This document shows, piece after piece, positions 7,848-16,819 of a stretch of 45,519 nt of DNA (position 1 is the first letter of the stretch; every line of letters starts with the position of its first letter). The stretch is from Parashewanella curva (GTDB taxonomy: Bacteria > Pseudomonadota > Gammaproteobacteria > Enterobacterales > Shewanellaceae). Under the pieces are notes generated by a model that was given only the letters and a program-made list of their open reading frames with translations, did not search any database and was not told the origin of the DNA. Both the position numbers and the translations under genes were made by a program. The stretch is from NCBI RefSeq assembly GCF_003675895.1, contig NZ_ML014784.1, positions 1-45,519 on the forward strand. Reading direction: 5' to 3'.

Positions 7848-9476
7848 TTAAAACTTCTTTGGTTTCCACTTCTGTAATTCAACAGGAATAGAAATCCCTT
7901 GAGATTGTAGCAAGTTAATACGCGCTTGATAAGCTGCCCCAACCATTAAATGACGAGCTAAATCAGCGGCATTTCGAGCTTTATAGTCATCTAAATAAGA
8001 ACCAGCTGCCCATGCGTTGAATGCGCCTAGTGCTGGTCCTGCCCAGATTTGATAATCCATTTCTCTGCCAGACTCGCCTTGGTTTGACCAACGGCTAGAA
8101 AGCCCTAGATACCAACGGAAGATCAATGCCATTTTTCGTTTTGGATTGTCCAAAGCACGCTTAATTTGTTGTGGGTCACGTTCATTGAAATGCTCAACGG
8201 TACCTTGCCAAATGTCGTCTAAGCTGGCTCTGAAAACTTGTTGCTCTAGCTTAGCTCTTTCATCGGCTGGAATCGCTTCAATCGAATCATAGCGAGTGTA
8301 AATTTCATAAAGCTTGTTAGCTCGCATTGGGAATAAAGTACCGCGTTTAACCACTTGCAGTTTTACACCCATTTCAAACATATCAGCGGCTGGTGCCATG
8401 GTCACATCAGCCATTTCTGTGGTCGATAATAGTTTGCGAGTGTGTTCACTGGCTCCAGCTTCAACACACGCTTGGTTGATCGAACCTGTGACTATGTATG
8501 CCGCTCCCATGTTGAACGCAGCTAATGCCGCATCCGGTGTACCAATACCACCGCCAGCACCAACACGCAGTGGAGTAGGGTATTGATATTGAGCCTGCAT
8601 TTGATCTTTTAGGGCAATCAATGTCGGTAACAATGTCACTAATGGGCGATTATCGGTATGCCCTCCAGAATCAGCTTCGGCAGTGATGTCATCCGCCATT
8701 GGCACTTGCATTGCCATTTGCATTTGATCTTCTGTGATCAATCCTTCATCAACCAATGGTTTTAGCAGTTTTTCTGGGGCAGGCGCCATAAATTGTTTGG
8801 CGACTTCGGTGCGGCTGACTTTAGCGATGACTTTGTTATTGATTTGGATGTTGCCTTGCGGATCTCGGCTCAAACCAGCAGCGCGATATAAGACGATTTG
8901 CGGAGTTAGCGCTAAGAATGCAGAAGCCTCAACGGTTTGTACTTTATGTTTCAGGTACAGTTTTACGCTACCCCATTCAAGTGCTGGTTCACTTGGGCTG
9001 TGAATAAGGTTAAAGGCAAATGGGCCATTTGGTAGCTCTGCTTGAATACGTTTTATGGCGGATTCTACTCGACTTGGAATTAATCCCGCTGCACCAAATG
9101 AGCATAAAATGCCAGCTTTACCTAAAGCAATAACCAGTTCTTCTGATGAAATACCGTTTGCCATTGCGCCAGCGTAATAGGCGTATTTAACACCGTGAAC
9201 GCGTCGGAAATTGCTGTCACCTAAGCTTTCGGTGCCAAGAGCTGGGGCAAAGGCACTGACCGGATATTGATGATCTAATACTTGATAGGCAGGTATAACG
9301 ACTTCTGCTTGATGACTGCACGCCAACCCTTTCTCAGAATGGTTGACGATATAACAAGGTTGATTCAAGTCTTGTAGTGCTTGGCTCAAAGTGTTGTTAT
9401 CGAAATTCAGTTCCGACTTATCAACCTGCCACGGCCAAGGGCTAATTTTGTTGTTATTGTCTAATTGCAATGTCAT
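7848..9476 (-). CDS. pfaD: PUFA synthase subunit PfaD, enoyl reductase
   Basis: This 542-aa protein is the trans-acting enoyl reductase of the anaerobic PUFA synthase. It uses FMN and NAD(P)H to reduce enoyl-ACP intermediates. The fold is a TIM barrel related to nitronate monooxygenase. The visible phosphate/flavin region is RVGAGGGIGTPDAALAAF, followed by GAAYIVTGSINQACVEAG. The length matches known PfaD proteins. TTAGGAAC lies 5 bases before the ATG, so pfaD has its own translation signal. It is separated from pfaC by 369 bases with two structured repeats, unlike the tightly coupled pfaR/A/B/C genes, and could therefore be expressed at a different level or from a separate promoter. Confidence 0.96.
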   Translation of the reverse strand: MTLQLDNNNKISPWPWQVDKSELNFDNNTLSQALQDLNQPCYIVNHSEKGLACSHQAEVVIPAYQVLDHQYPVSAFAPALGTESLGDSNFRRVHGVKYAYYAGAMANGISSEELVIALGKAGILCSFGAAGLIPSRVESAIKRIQAELPNGPFAFNLIHSPSEPALEWGSVKLYLKHKVQTVEASAFLALTPQIVLYRAAGLSRDPQGNIQINNKVIAKVSRTEVAKQFMAPAPEKLLKPLVDEGLITEDQMQMAMQVPMADDITAEADSGGHTDNRPLVTLLPTLIALKDQMQAQYQYPTPLRVGAGGGIGTPDAALAAFNMGAAYIVTGSINQACVEAGASEHTRKLLSTTEMADVTMAPAADMFEMGVKLQVVKRGTLFPMRANKLYEIYTRYDSIEAIPADERAKLEQQVFRASLDDIWQGTVEHFNERDPQQIKRALDNPKRKMALIFRWYLGLSSRWSNQGESGREMDYQIWAGPALGAFNAWAAGSYLDDYKARNAADLARHLMVGAAYQARINLLQSQGISIPVELQKWKPKKF

Positions 9477-9588
9477 CGTTGTTCCTAAATGCGGTTAAAC
9501 ATTTTGTATATTTATTTTTTCAATTTCATTCAAGGGCAATAGTGCTGTTGTATAAACAAGCTTAAGGCCTCTTTTCAATATGCTATAT

Positions 9589-9683
9589 GGTACAACCTAA
9601 CCTACGCCAACCGAAGCGCACGTCCATGTGCTGATGACCGTTACATCCTGTAACGGACAGTTGGCTTAAGGTTAGGTTGTACC
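9589..9683. repeat. Cloverleaf-shaped palindromic repeat, copy 2
   Basis: A perfect 15-bp outer stem, GGTACAACCTAACCT (9589-9603) with AGGTTAGGTTGTACC (9669-9683), continues as GCCAAC/GTTGGC (9606-9611, 9660-9665). It encloses two hairpins: GCACGTCCATGTGC (9618-9631) and CCGTTACATCCTGTAACGG (9638-9656). The hairpin tips read GTCC and ATCC as in copy 1. It lies in the pfaC-pfaD spacer and would fold in the transcript. Confidence 0.75.
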
Positions 9684-9734
9684 TATCTAGTTCATAGCTT
9701 GTTCGTGAACTGCTAATTTTCACTTAATTCGGGA

Positions 9735-9828
9735 AAAGATAAATAATAAGCTGAATGTCTGAGGCATGGATGCCGATGCCAAGCGCCCATGGATGGGCTT
9801 GCAGCGTTTCAGCGTTTGTTTATCTTTG
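9735..9828. repeat. Cloverleaf-shaped palindromic repeat, copy 3
   Basis: The outer stem pairs AAAGATAAA...GCTGAA (9735-9755) with TTTCAGCG...TTTATCTTT (about 9807-9828), with a few mismatches. It encloses GGCATGGATGCC (9763-9774) and AAGCGCCCATGGATGGGCTT (9781-9800). On the minus strand, the transcribed strand of pfa, the tips read ATCC. It follows the pfaC stop by only about 20 bases. Confidence 0.65.
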
Positions 9829-9845
9829 CCTTTTAAAGCCTAGGA

Positions 9846-12800
9846 TTACCCCTCATACAAACAAATAGCGATATCGGTCACTTCATAAATCCGTAAGCCG
9901 TCTTTACTCAAGTTAGCATCACCTTTAATAATAACTTGGTTCGGTTCATGGATAATATCCGTAATGTGAACATCCAGTGACATTTGTTTGTTCAATGGGG
10001 TGATTTGCCCACGATATTTCCATTTTATGTCAGATAATATCTGTCCGAATTTCGGATTGCTAAATTCTTTCCCTAAGCCTTCATTCAATGCAAAGGTTTG
10101 CATTAATTCAATAATAGCTTCGACACCTAATGACCCCGGCATAACAGGATCTTGATGGAAGTGGAATTGGAAAAACCAGTCGCTCGCATCAACGGTACGC
10201 TCTGCGTATAAATAGCCTTTTTCGGCTTTACCGCCTTGGCGAACAATATCCACTTTGTCGATAAAGTTAAGCTGTTCTCCAGCCAAACGATAATGAGGTT
10301 TATCATCTGGTGAGATAAACAGTGGGCAAGCATCATCAAGTAAATTGATTTCTACATCAGCTTTAATTTGATTTTGGTGATGCCAAGCTTGAGTCACACT
10401 GCCGTTATCCAAACCAAGCTGGTGGGTTAAGGCTTGCTCTTTAAAGTAACCAAATACCGCACTTCCTCGATAGAAGGGTTCATTGTCTACCGATAACTCG
10501 AAAGTAAAGTTTTGAATGATGTTACTACCTGCCACTACCGTTGAAAGCAGCTTTGATTCATTCATTATGGTTTTACCACGTAGATCGACATGACGTAATA
10601 ACTCGCCCGAACCATCTAAGTTACGGAAGAATAGTTCGTCATTCGGGAACTGTAGTGTTGTTCCCATCCATGCTGAAATAAAGCCGTTAGGCTGTAGAGA
10701 TATCTCCATTAGTACCGAATACGGCATTAGGCTGTCGTGAGTATTTTTCTCAAAATACCAAGCGTCTTCTGGCACTTCATATTCTGCAATACAAGAGGCT
10801 GGGTTGCGTAAATCCCCACGTTTACCTTGAATGTCGATGACTCTTGTTGTGAGCTGCAAATCACCACAAGGTGTTCTCGGTGGGATTAAATCTCTATAAA
10901 TACTGAAGTCAGAACCGAAGCACTTTTCAATATCACCTGTGGCAAATTCGAATAAATGGTGTGGCGTGTACGGTAAGGTATCAGGCTCTGTATTTGGATA
11001 ATCTGGGCACAGTGGCGCAGGCACGTGTTTAATCGGCACCACGCCCTTGTTGGTTGGTGCTGAGTGATCTGGTATCTGCGCCATTAGTGGTGCGTTTGGA
11101 CGGTTGCCAAAATCAATTTGGGATTGGGTGTCGCTCTCGATATAACGAGTACAGTCCACTTCTTCTTTGATCATTACTCCAAGGTTTTGGAAATCAACCA
11201 CCACTTTGCCATTAAGCAGAATATCAATATTGGCTTTGGCATAAGGGTGAGGATGCAGGCCTATTTCCGTCACTTCCATACGATATGTCAAAGTTCCATG
11301 TTGTGGTAAAACCTGCCCACGACAACGTACTTTTTGTGAGGCATCCTTAAGTGGTTGGAAGCGACCTTGAGTCACTTGAGTGTGCATTCCCAAATGCAGC
11401 ATAAAGAATTGCAGTAATTGACCACAACCTTCAGCCATTAATGAACCTGCCATCACTTGATCATCTTTAAAGTGGCAAGGGAAATACCAATGATCAGGTG
11501 CTAATTGTTTTTCACCTTCAACAAAACCTAATCCCCATGCGCCGCCGTGAATATCAAGCTGATTCACTTGCTCGATCATCAAAAACTTTTCAGATGCAAA
11601 ACATAAAGATTGTTGAACGCTATGTTGAGCTTGATAGTTCGCATGCTGACCACCGAAGCAATTACCAATATCACCACTTAATAAATTCGCAATTTGCTGA
11701 TAATTGAATTGAGTTTGCGGGCAATGAATTAATGGCTCAAAACGAGGTTTGTTTATGGATGAAAGTGCAGCATTTCGAGTCGCAATTTCATCATCGGTGC
11801 GAATTACCCCTTTACCGTCAGCGAGTTCTTGATCGGTAAAGAATCCAGCACAGCCACCGTCCATCTTCAGGATCATCTTATCGCCAACAAAACACTCGTA
11901 AGAGAAGAAGAACAGCAAGGTTTCGCCATTACGAGCAAAGTTGTTGATGGAAATGTCATAACGCAGAGTATCACCACCGCGAGGTAAATCGCCTAAGAAG
12001 GTCAGGGTACAATCGAGTAATCTGTATACCCGTTCACCTTTATTTTCAAAGTCGATGCCTAAGTAACTGATCAGCATAAGATCGCACTGACCGGATTCAA
12101 CGGCTACTGCCCAAGGGATCTGACCATCAACTAAGTACGGTGCATCGACTGGAATGTCATATTCTGTAGTCATAGTACTTGGCTGGTACTCATTGGTAGC
12201 GGCATTGAGCTTAGTTACGCGAGAAACCAGCAAGTAGTCCGTAGTCGGTAGGCGTACTCGGCGAGCATAGTTATCAATAACAGCGTATTCGTTACCAAAC
12301 ACCTTAGCGATATCACCTTCAGCGTATTCCACTAAATCGTGATAATCCCAAATGCATGGTTTGCGTTCAGGAATTGGCGCAACATAAGGCGTGATTTGGC
12401 TGAGTGAGTGAGGGTGTAGCCATATCGTTTCTTGTACTGTTTCTGTCTTTAACTCTTGTTCACACTGTGGCAGCCCAAGAATGGTTGCTTGTTGCTGTTT
12501 TAATAAAGCATCGGCAATTTGTAAGCCTTGCTGACGCGTTTTTAAGTAAGCCAAATGAGCTTCACGTGCTAAAGATTGGTTTTGAGTAAGAGCTTGTAAA
12601 TCATTCATAGATGCAGATTCAAGGGAAGATGATGCAAATTCAGTGTTCTTGATATGAATAAGCTCAGATGCTTTTTCTTTTATAGATAAGCCTGAGTTTG
12701 TGAGTTGAGCATTCGCTACTTTTTTCAGAATTTGATTATCCATTGGCGTTTTGCAAATGTGCTCAACAATATCTCGACCACCTAAAGTGACCGTTTTGAT

Positions 12801-15416
12801 CAAGTGCTTTGAATCAGTCCAAGTTAAATCTTGAGATAAGCGTGTGACTAATTGATCTTGCTGAGTCGTATTTTGAGCTAACAGAAGTTGCGAAATTTGC
12901 GATAACGTTTGAGTTTGAACAACCGCTTTTGAGTTTTCAGTATTCAACTTGAGTAGTGAATGTAGCAGTGACGCCATGCCTGATGCGGCAAAACAGTGTC
13001 CAACGGACTGTGCAGCACTTTGGTTAGATTGAGGTAGTTCAATCGCTGAGTTATGTTCGACGAGTGAATCATTACTTAAAGAACCATCAAAACTTAAATC
13101 TTGGATTTGTCCGTAAGACTGCTCTGCATCAGAAGACAATACAATAGCACCTGCACCTTCACCAATATTCCAGCCTTCATTACTCTGATTGGGTTCAGGA
13201 TTAACCGCTTGAACTTGGTGATGCAAAATGACTTGCTCTGCGCTGCCACTTAAATCGACCGCTGCTATCACCACTGCATCTAAGCTATCTTGCATCATTA
13301 GATTGTCAGCGACTTCTAAACAACGATTCACTGAATGTTCGGCGGCTGAAATGGTAAAGGCTGGACCGTTGAAATCCCATAATGATGAGATACGAGATGC
13401 CATGATGTTGCCGATAAAGCTCGTGTACTGGTTGAGTTTGGCAGCGTCCAATACTGAATCCATGGCAATGGCTTCAAGCTGTTGATATTCATTTTGAGAG
13501 AGTGAAATGCCTTGCTTGATCAAACTGTCTCGAATTTGAGTATGCAGATTAACTCGACCGCGGAATTGGTGTAATTCAGGCTCGGTTTCCATTGCAACTA
13601 ATACCGCAACATTACTTCCAGCTTTAAGTTTTGCATCACGGATCGCTTCATCGGCAACTTTAATTAATAGTAATTGTTGTGCGATTAAACGGTCATCTTC
13701 ATTTGGCGGCACTTTAAACCGTAAAAAGTCGAAGTCGAAACTTTCGATAAAGCCACCTTGAGGAACTTGTTTCATTCCCCATTGGGCTAATAGTTCTGGT
13801 TGATTTTGTAAGCCTTTCCAACGTAGCGGTGGTAGCTGAGTAAATCCGCTCTCGCCAGCCTGAACACCTTGATACCAAGCATTAATAGAATCAAAGCGAC
13901 CAAAGTGAGACGCAATACCAGAAATGTGTAACGGCAAAAATTCGCTAGGTTTTACTTCATGTATTGGCTGATTGGTTTGGTTAGGTTGATAGCTCTCTAA
14001 TACCAAATGAGCATTACAACCACCAAAGCCAAACACTGAAACGCCAGCGTGTTTTTGTTCTGAATCTGATTTTTTAGGCCAAACTTGGGTTTCAGTCGGT
14101 ACTTGTTTGCCTGAGAATAATTCGTCAGGTGAAGCAATCGTTTGATTTAAGTTGATAGTTGCAGGCAGCTTTTCATGTTCCATGGCGAAAATCATTTTCA
14201 TGATCCCCGGCATGCCCGCAGCTGTAAGTAAGTGACCTAAGTTAGACTTGGCAGAGCCAATCATTGGCGCAGTTGTATTGTCTAATTTGTCAGTAAAAAA
14301 TTGCTCCATTGAGGTCAATTCAACTTTATCACCCAATGGAGTGCCGGTAGCATGACATTCAATGGCTTCAACTTGTTTAGGATCAAGTTTTGCATCGGCA
14401 TAGGCTCGCTCAAATGCCAGCACTTGGCCTTTTGAATTCGGGCTTAGTACGAATTGACCTTTACCGTCATTCGATAAGCCAACACCAGAAATAACACCGT
14501 AAATCTTATCGCCATCACGTTCAGCATCGGCCAGTCGTTTCAGCACCAAAACGCCTGCGCCTTCACCAGCAAACAAGCCTTGGCTGTTTTCATCAAACGG
14601 AGCCGAGCAGTTGTTATCAGGATAGGCGTGGAAAATGGAGAACCCCATATTGATAAAAAATGGATCGGCGCCAGACATCGCACCCGCTAACATGACATCA
14701 GCTTTACCTGAGTTGAGGTAATCACAGGCCAGCTTTACTGCGTAAACAGAACTCGCACAGGCAGCGTCTAATGTTAGCTGGCAACCACCTAAGCCAAGTG
14801 CTTGATGTAATACTTGTGAAGCACTGTGGGCGGCAGCTAAGTGTGTTTTTATGTCGGCATTAAATTGTGGCTTATTGGAAAAGTGCTCAAGCTTGAAATT
14901 GGGTTGGTGGAATTTTTGCTGTAAACCTTTTTCAACCGCTTGGTGATATAAAGGTAGAACCAACTCATTGGACGTTTTTGTCGGGAACGACAAGCTACCC
15001 ATCACCACACCAGTGCGAGATAGAGCATCTGAATCCAATGAAATATTGGCATCAGCTAGTGCTTTACGACCACAGTCGAGTGCCCATAAAAAGCCATCAT
15101 CCAAATGTGCCAATCGCTCTGCTGGAAGATGGTAACCGTCAGCTTCAAACGTAAAATCTTGAACATAACCACCGCGATCGCAATAGAAACGGTCGGATTC
15201 GCCCTGTTGACCTTGGTAGTCAACAGGCTGCGCGTTAAGTTTGTCAGCCGTGAGCTGGGTTCTTGAATCTTGTTTATCTAATAAATTTTGCCAAAACTCT
15301 TGGGCATTATTAGCGTCTGGATAACGAGCGGCTAAGCCTACAATCGCAATCTTTTGTGATGTTCCAGAGCTCTTTCTTGAAGACAGAGAGTGAGATGATT
15401 CAGACTTCGAAGGCAC
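9846..15416 (-). CDS. pfaC: PUFA synthase subunit PfaC (KS, CLF, two FabA-like DH)
   Basis: This 1856-aa multidomain subunit condenses acyl chains and dehydrates and isomerises intermediates. The N-terminal ketosynthase has Cys220 (DAACASSVYAV), His355 (CHATGT) and His395 (NLGHLL). A second ketosynthase-like domain (about 500-920) is a chain-length factor: Glu693 (SAAEHSV) stands where the Cys should be. Two FabA-type dehydratase domains follow, with His1315 (PCHFKDDQVMAGS) and His1752 (QFHFHQDPVMPGS). The start is GTG, overlapping the pfaB TAG by one base, with AAGGAGAG upstream, so translation is coupled. DH1 has MAGS where the usual motif is MPGS; DH2 keeps MPGS. Length and order match Shewanella-type PfaC. 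Confidence 0.96.
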   Translation of the reverse strand: MPSKSESSHSLSSRKSSGTSQKIAIVGLAARYPDANNAQEFWQNLLDKQDSRTQLTADKLNAQPVDYQGQQGESDRFYCDRGGYVQDFTFEADGYHLPAERLAHLDDGFLWALDCGRKALADANISLDSDALSRTGVVMGSLSFPTKTSNELVLPLYHQAVEKGLQQKFHQPNFKLEHFSNKPQFNADIKTHLAAAHSASQVLHQALGLGGCQLTLDAACASSVYAVKLACDYLNSGKADVMLAGAMSGADPFFINMGFSIFHAYPDNNCSAPFDENSQGLFAGEGAGVLVLKRLADAERDGDKIYGVISGVGLSNDGKGQFVLSPNSKGQVLAFERAYADAKLDPKQVEAIECHATGTPLGDKVELTSMEQFFTDKLDNTTAPMIGSAKSNLGHLLTAAGMPGIMKMIFAMEHEKLPATINLNQTIASPDELFSGKQVPTETQVWPKKSDSEQKHAGVSVFGFGGCNAHLVLESYQPNQTNQPIHEVKPSEFLPLHISGIASHFGRFDSINAWYQGVQAGESGFTQLPPLRWKGLQNQPELLAQWGMKQVPQGGFIESFDFDFLRFKVPPNEDDRLIAQQLLLIKVADEAIRDAKLKAGSNVAVLVAMETEPELHQFRGRVNLHTQIRDSLIKQGISLSQNEYQQLEAIAMDSVLDAAKLNQYTSFIGNIMASRISSLWDFNGPAFTISAAEHSVNRCLEVADNLMMQDSLDAVVIAAVDLSGSAEQVILHHQVQAVNPEPNQSNEGWNIGEGAGAIVLSSDAEQSYGQIQDLSFDGSLSNDSLVEHNSAIELPQSNQSAAQSVGHCFAASGMASLLHSLLKLNTENSKAVVQTQTLSQISQLLLAQNTTQQDQLVTRLSQDLTWTDSKHLIKTVTLGGRDIVEHICKTPMDNQILKKVANAQLTNSGLSIKEKASELIHIKNTEFASSSLESASMNDLQALTQNQSLAREAHLAYLKTRQQGLQIADALLKQQQATILGLPQCEQELKTETVQETIWLHPHSLSQITPYVAPIPERKPCIWDYHDLVEYAEGDIAKVFGNEYAVIDNYARRVRLPTTDYLLVSRVTKLNAATNEYQPSTMTTEYDIPVDAPYLVDGQIPWAVAVESGQCDLMLISYLGIDFENKGERVYRLLDCTLTFLGDLPRGGDTLRYDISINNFARNGETLLFFFSYECFVGDKMILKMDGGCAGFFTDQELADGKGVIRTDDEIATRNAALSSINKPRFEPLIHCPQTQFNYQQIANLLSGDIGNCFGGQHANYQAQHSVQQSLCFASEKFLMIEQVNQLDIHGGAWGLGFVEGEKQLAPDHWYFPCHFKDDQVMAGSLMAEGCGQLLQFFMLHLGMHTQVTQGRFQPLKDASQKVRCRGQVLPQHGTLTYRMEVTEIGLHPHPYAKANIDILLNGKVVVDFQNLGVMIKEEVDCTRYIESDTQSQIDFGNRPNAPLMAQIPDHSAPTNKGVVPIKHVPAPLCPDYPNTEPDTLPYTPHHLFEFATGDIEKCFGSDFSIYRDLIPPRTPCGDLQLTTRVIDIQGKRGDLRNPASCIAEYEVPEDAWYFEKNTHDSLMPYSVLMEISLQPNGFISAWMGTTLQFPNDELFFRNLDGSGELLRHVDLRGKTIMNESKLLSTVVAGSNIIQNFTFELSVDNEPFYRGSAVFGYFKEQALTHQLGLDNGSVTQAWHHQNQIKADVEINLLDDACPLFISPDDKPHYRLAGEQLNFIDKVDIVRQGGKAEKGYLYAERTVDASDWFFQFHFHQDPVMPGSLGVEAIIELMQTFALNEGLGKEFSNPKFGQILSDIKWKYRGQITPLNKQMSLDVHITDIIHEPNQVIIKGDANLSKDGLRIYEVTDIAICLYEG

Positions 15417-16819
15417 TAGTGGCTCTCCTTAACTGGGGTAAATCGGGTCGTGAGGGCATCGATGGAAAGTGGTACCCGTAAACTGATCAATTTGGCGATG
15501 CCATTTAACAGGCTAGTCACGGTATCTTGTCCTTTACTGTTTAAGGCGATGGTGTGATATTCTTGAGCATCTTGTAATTGTTTATTAATCAAGGTGGTGG
15601 TTTGTCTATCCGCGCCTAATTCTACAAAAATGCGACTGCCGTAAGATATAGCTTTATTGATCACATGTGAAAAATCTAAAGGCTGAGTGAAGGTATTCGC
15701 AATGCTGGTGGCAATGGATTCAGGATTGATTGTCTGTATATCCAATGGCTCTGATTGAGAGGCTGAAATAAACTTAATATCAGGCACTTTTTCGGTAATC
15801 GGTTGCTGATAAAATTGTTGAATATCTTCTTTAACCAATTGCGATGCTGGTGTGTGCATGGCGGTAACCATATTGGTTGCAATGCCTCGCTTACCTATGG
15901 CTTTAAGTAGATCTCGACAAGCTTGTTCTTCACCTGCAATGATGCAGGTATCTTTATGGCTGATGGCTAAATATGCCCTAGGGAAATCAGTCAGTGCTTG
16001 GGTTATTTCATCAGCTGTTGCTGCTACGTAAAAGCTGTTCCAGCTTATGTTTTCATCTGACCCTAACTGCCATAGTTCTTTTACCGCAGCCAATGAACCT
16101 GATATTTGGTGCTGAAAGATATCACTGTTAGCTGTAGCATCAATCAAGGTTTCTGGTTGCTTCCAAACTCCAAGGCTTGCCCACATAGCGGTTTCACCCA
16201 TGGAGTAACCTAATGCAAACTTTGGCTGTAAGTTAAACTCTTCAAGCAATAATTGACTCAATAGGTAACTCACGCCTACGCCAGCAATTGCTTGTTGGCT
16301 GAGTGTCGGTGGATTTGCGTTCTTTGTATAGTAAACATTGGCTTGAAGCAGAGCATTGAGATCCAGCTTGGTTGCCAATTGAGCAAATTGCCGTGGAAAA
16401 TACTGATGCAAGCCTAAAAACATGTTTGGATAAGCTGTACCTACTCCCGGATAGACAAAAGTTAAGCCTTTATTTTGTGGTGGTTTAGAGTAAAAGCAAC
16501 TTCCGTTGGGGGTAGTAAATTGCCAGTCTTGTTTACGCTGGTTATCTAAAGCAGCTTGTTCGAAAGCTTTTATCTCTGCATGTAATTGCGCTGGGTTGGG
16601 TGCTTGAAGCACTAACGCTAAAGGTTGCTGAGCTTGATAGTCCAGTAAGTTAACCCGCATGCTACCAAGAAAGTCAGTTGAAACGGATAACTCTTTAGCT
16701 TGCGAGAGTACCTCATCAATGTTTGTACCAGTGATGATATAAAACAATCGAGTGGCAGCGACCAAAGGTAATGGTCGCTGCACATCTACGAGTTGTCTTA
16801 AGTCTAGGCTTGCACTCAC
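15416..16819 (-). CDS. pfaB: PUFA synthase subunit PfaB, acyltransferase
   Basis: This 467-aa subunit carries one acyltransferase domain with nucleophile Ser206 (LGYSMGETAMW) and probable catalytic His322 (MHTPASQ). PfaB is known to influence which product (EPA or DHA) the synthase makes. The start is a GTG overlapping the pfaA stop (GTGA), with TAGGAG 11 bases upstream. The protein is shorter than the PfaB proteins I know, which are roughly 650-870 aa. What is missing is the N-terminal half that is ketosynthase-like in Moritella; here only about 110 residues precede the acyltransferase. No frameshift or disrupted reading frame lies upstream, so this looks like a natural short form, not a broken gene. 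Confidence 0.94.
   Translation of the reverse strand: MSASLDLRQLVDVQRPLPLVAATRLFYIITGTNIDEVLSQAKELSVSTDFLGSMRVNLLDYQAQQPLALVLQAPNPAQLHAEIKAFEQAALDNQRKQDWQFTTPNGSCFYSKPPQNKGLTFVYPGVGTAYPNMFLGLHQYFPRQFAQLATKLDLNALLQANVYYTKNANPPTLSQQAIAGVGVSYLLSQLLLEEFNLQPKFALGYSMGETAMWASLGVWKQPETLIDATANSDIFQHQISGSLAAVKELWQLGSDENISWNSFYVAATADEITQALTDFPRAYLAISHKDTCIIAGEEQACRDLLKAIGKRGIATNMVTAMHTPASQLVKEDIQQFYQQPITEKVPDIKFISASQSEPLDIQTINPESIATSIANTFTQPLDFSHVINKAISYGSRIFVELGADRQTTTLINKQLQDAQEYHTIALNSKGQDTVTSLLNGIAKLISLRVPLSIDALTTRFTPVKESH

Noticed and set aside
9589-9683. Integron attC site
   Set aside because: The GCCAAC/GTTGGC pair looks attC-like, but the symmetric double-hairpin plan, the recurrence at other loci and the lack of cassettes or an integrase argue against it.
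12404-12589. Plus-strand ORFs of 60-100 codons inside pfaA, pfaB, pfaC, pfaD and the giant gene
   Set aside because: They are antisense shadows of strongly supported genes, without start signals or recognisable products.
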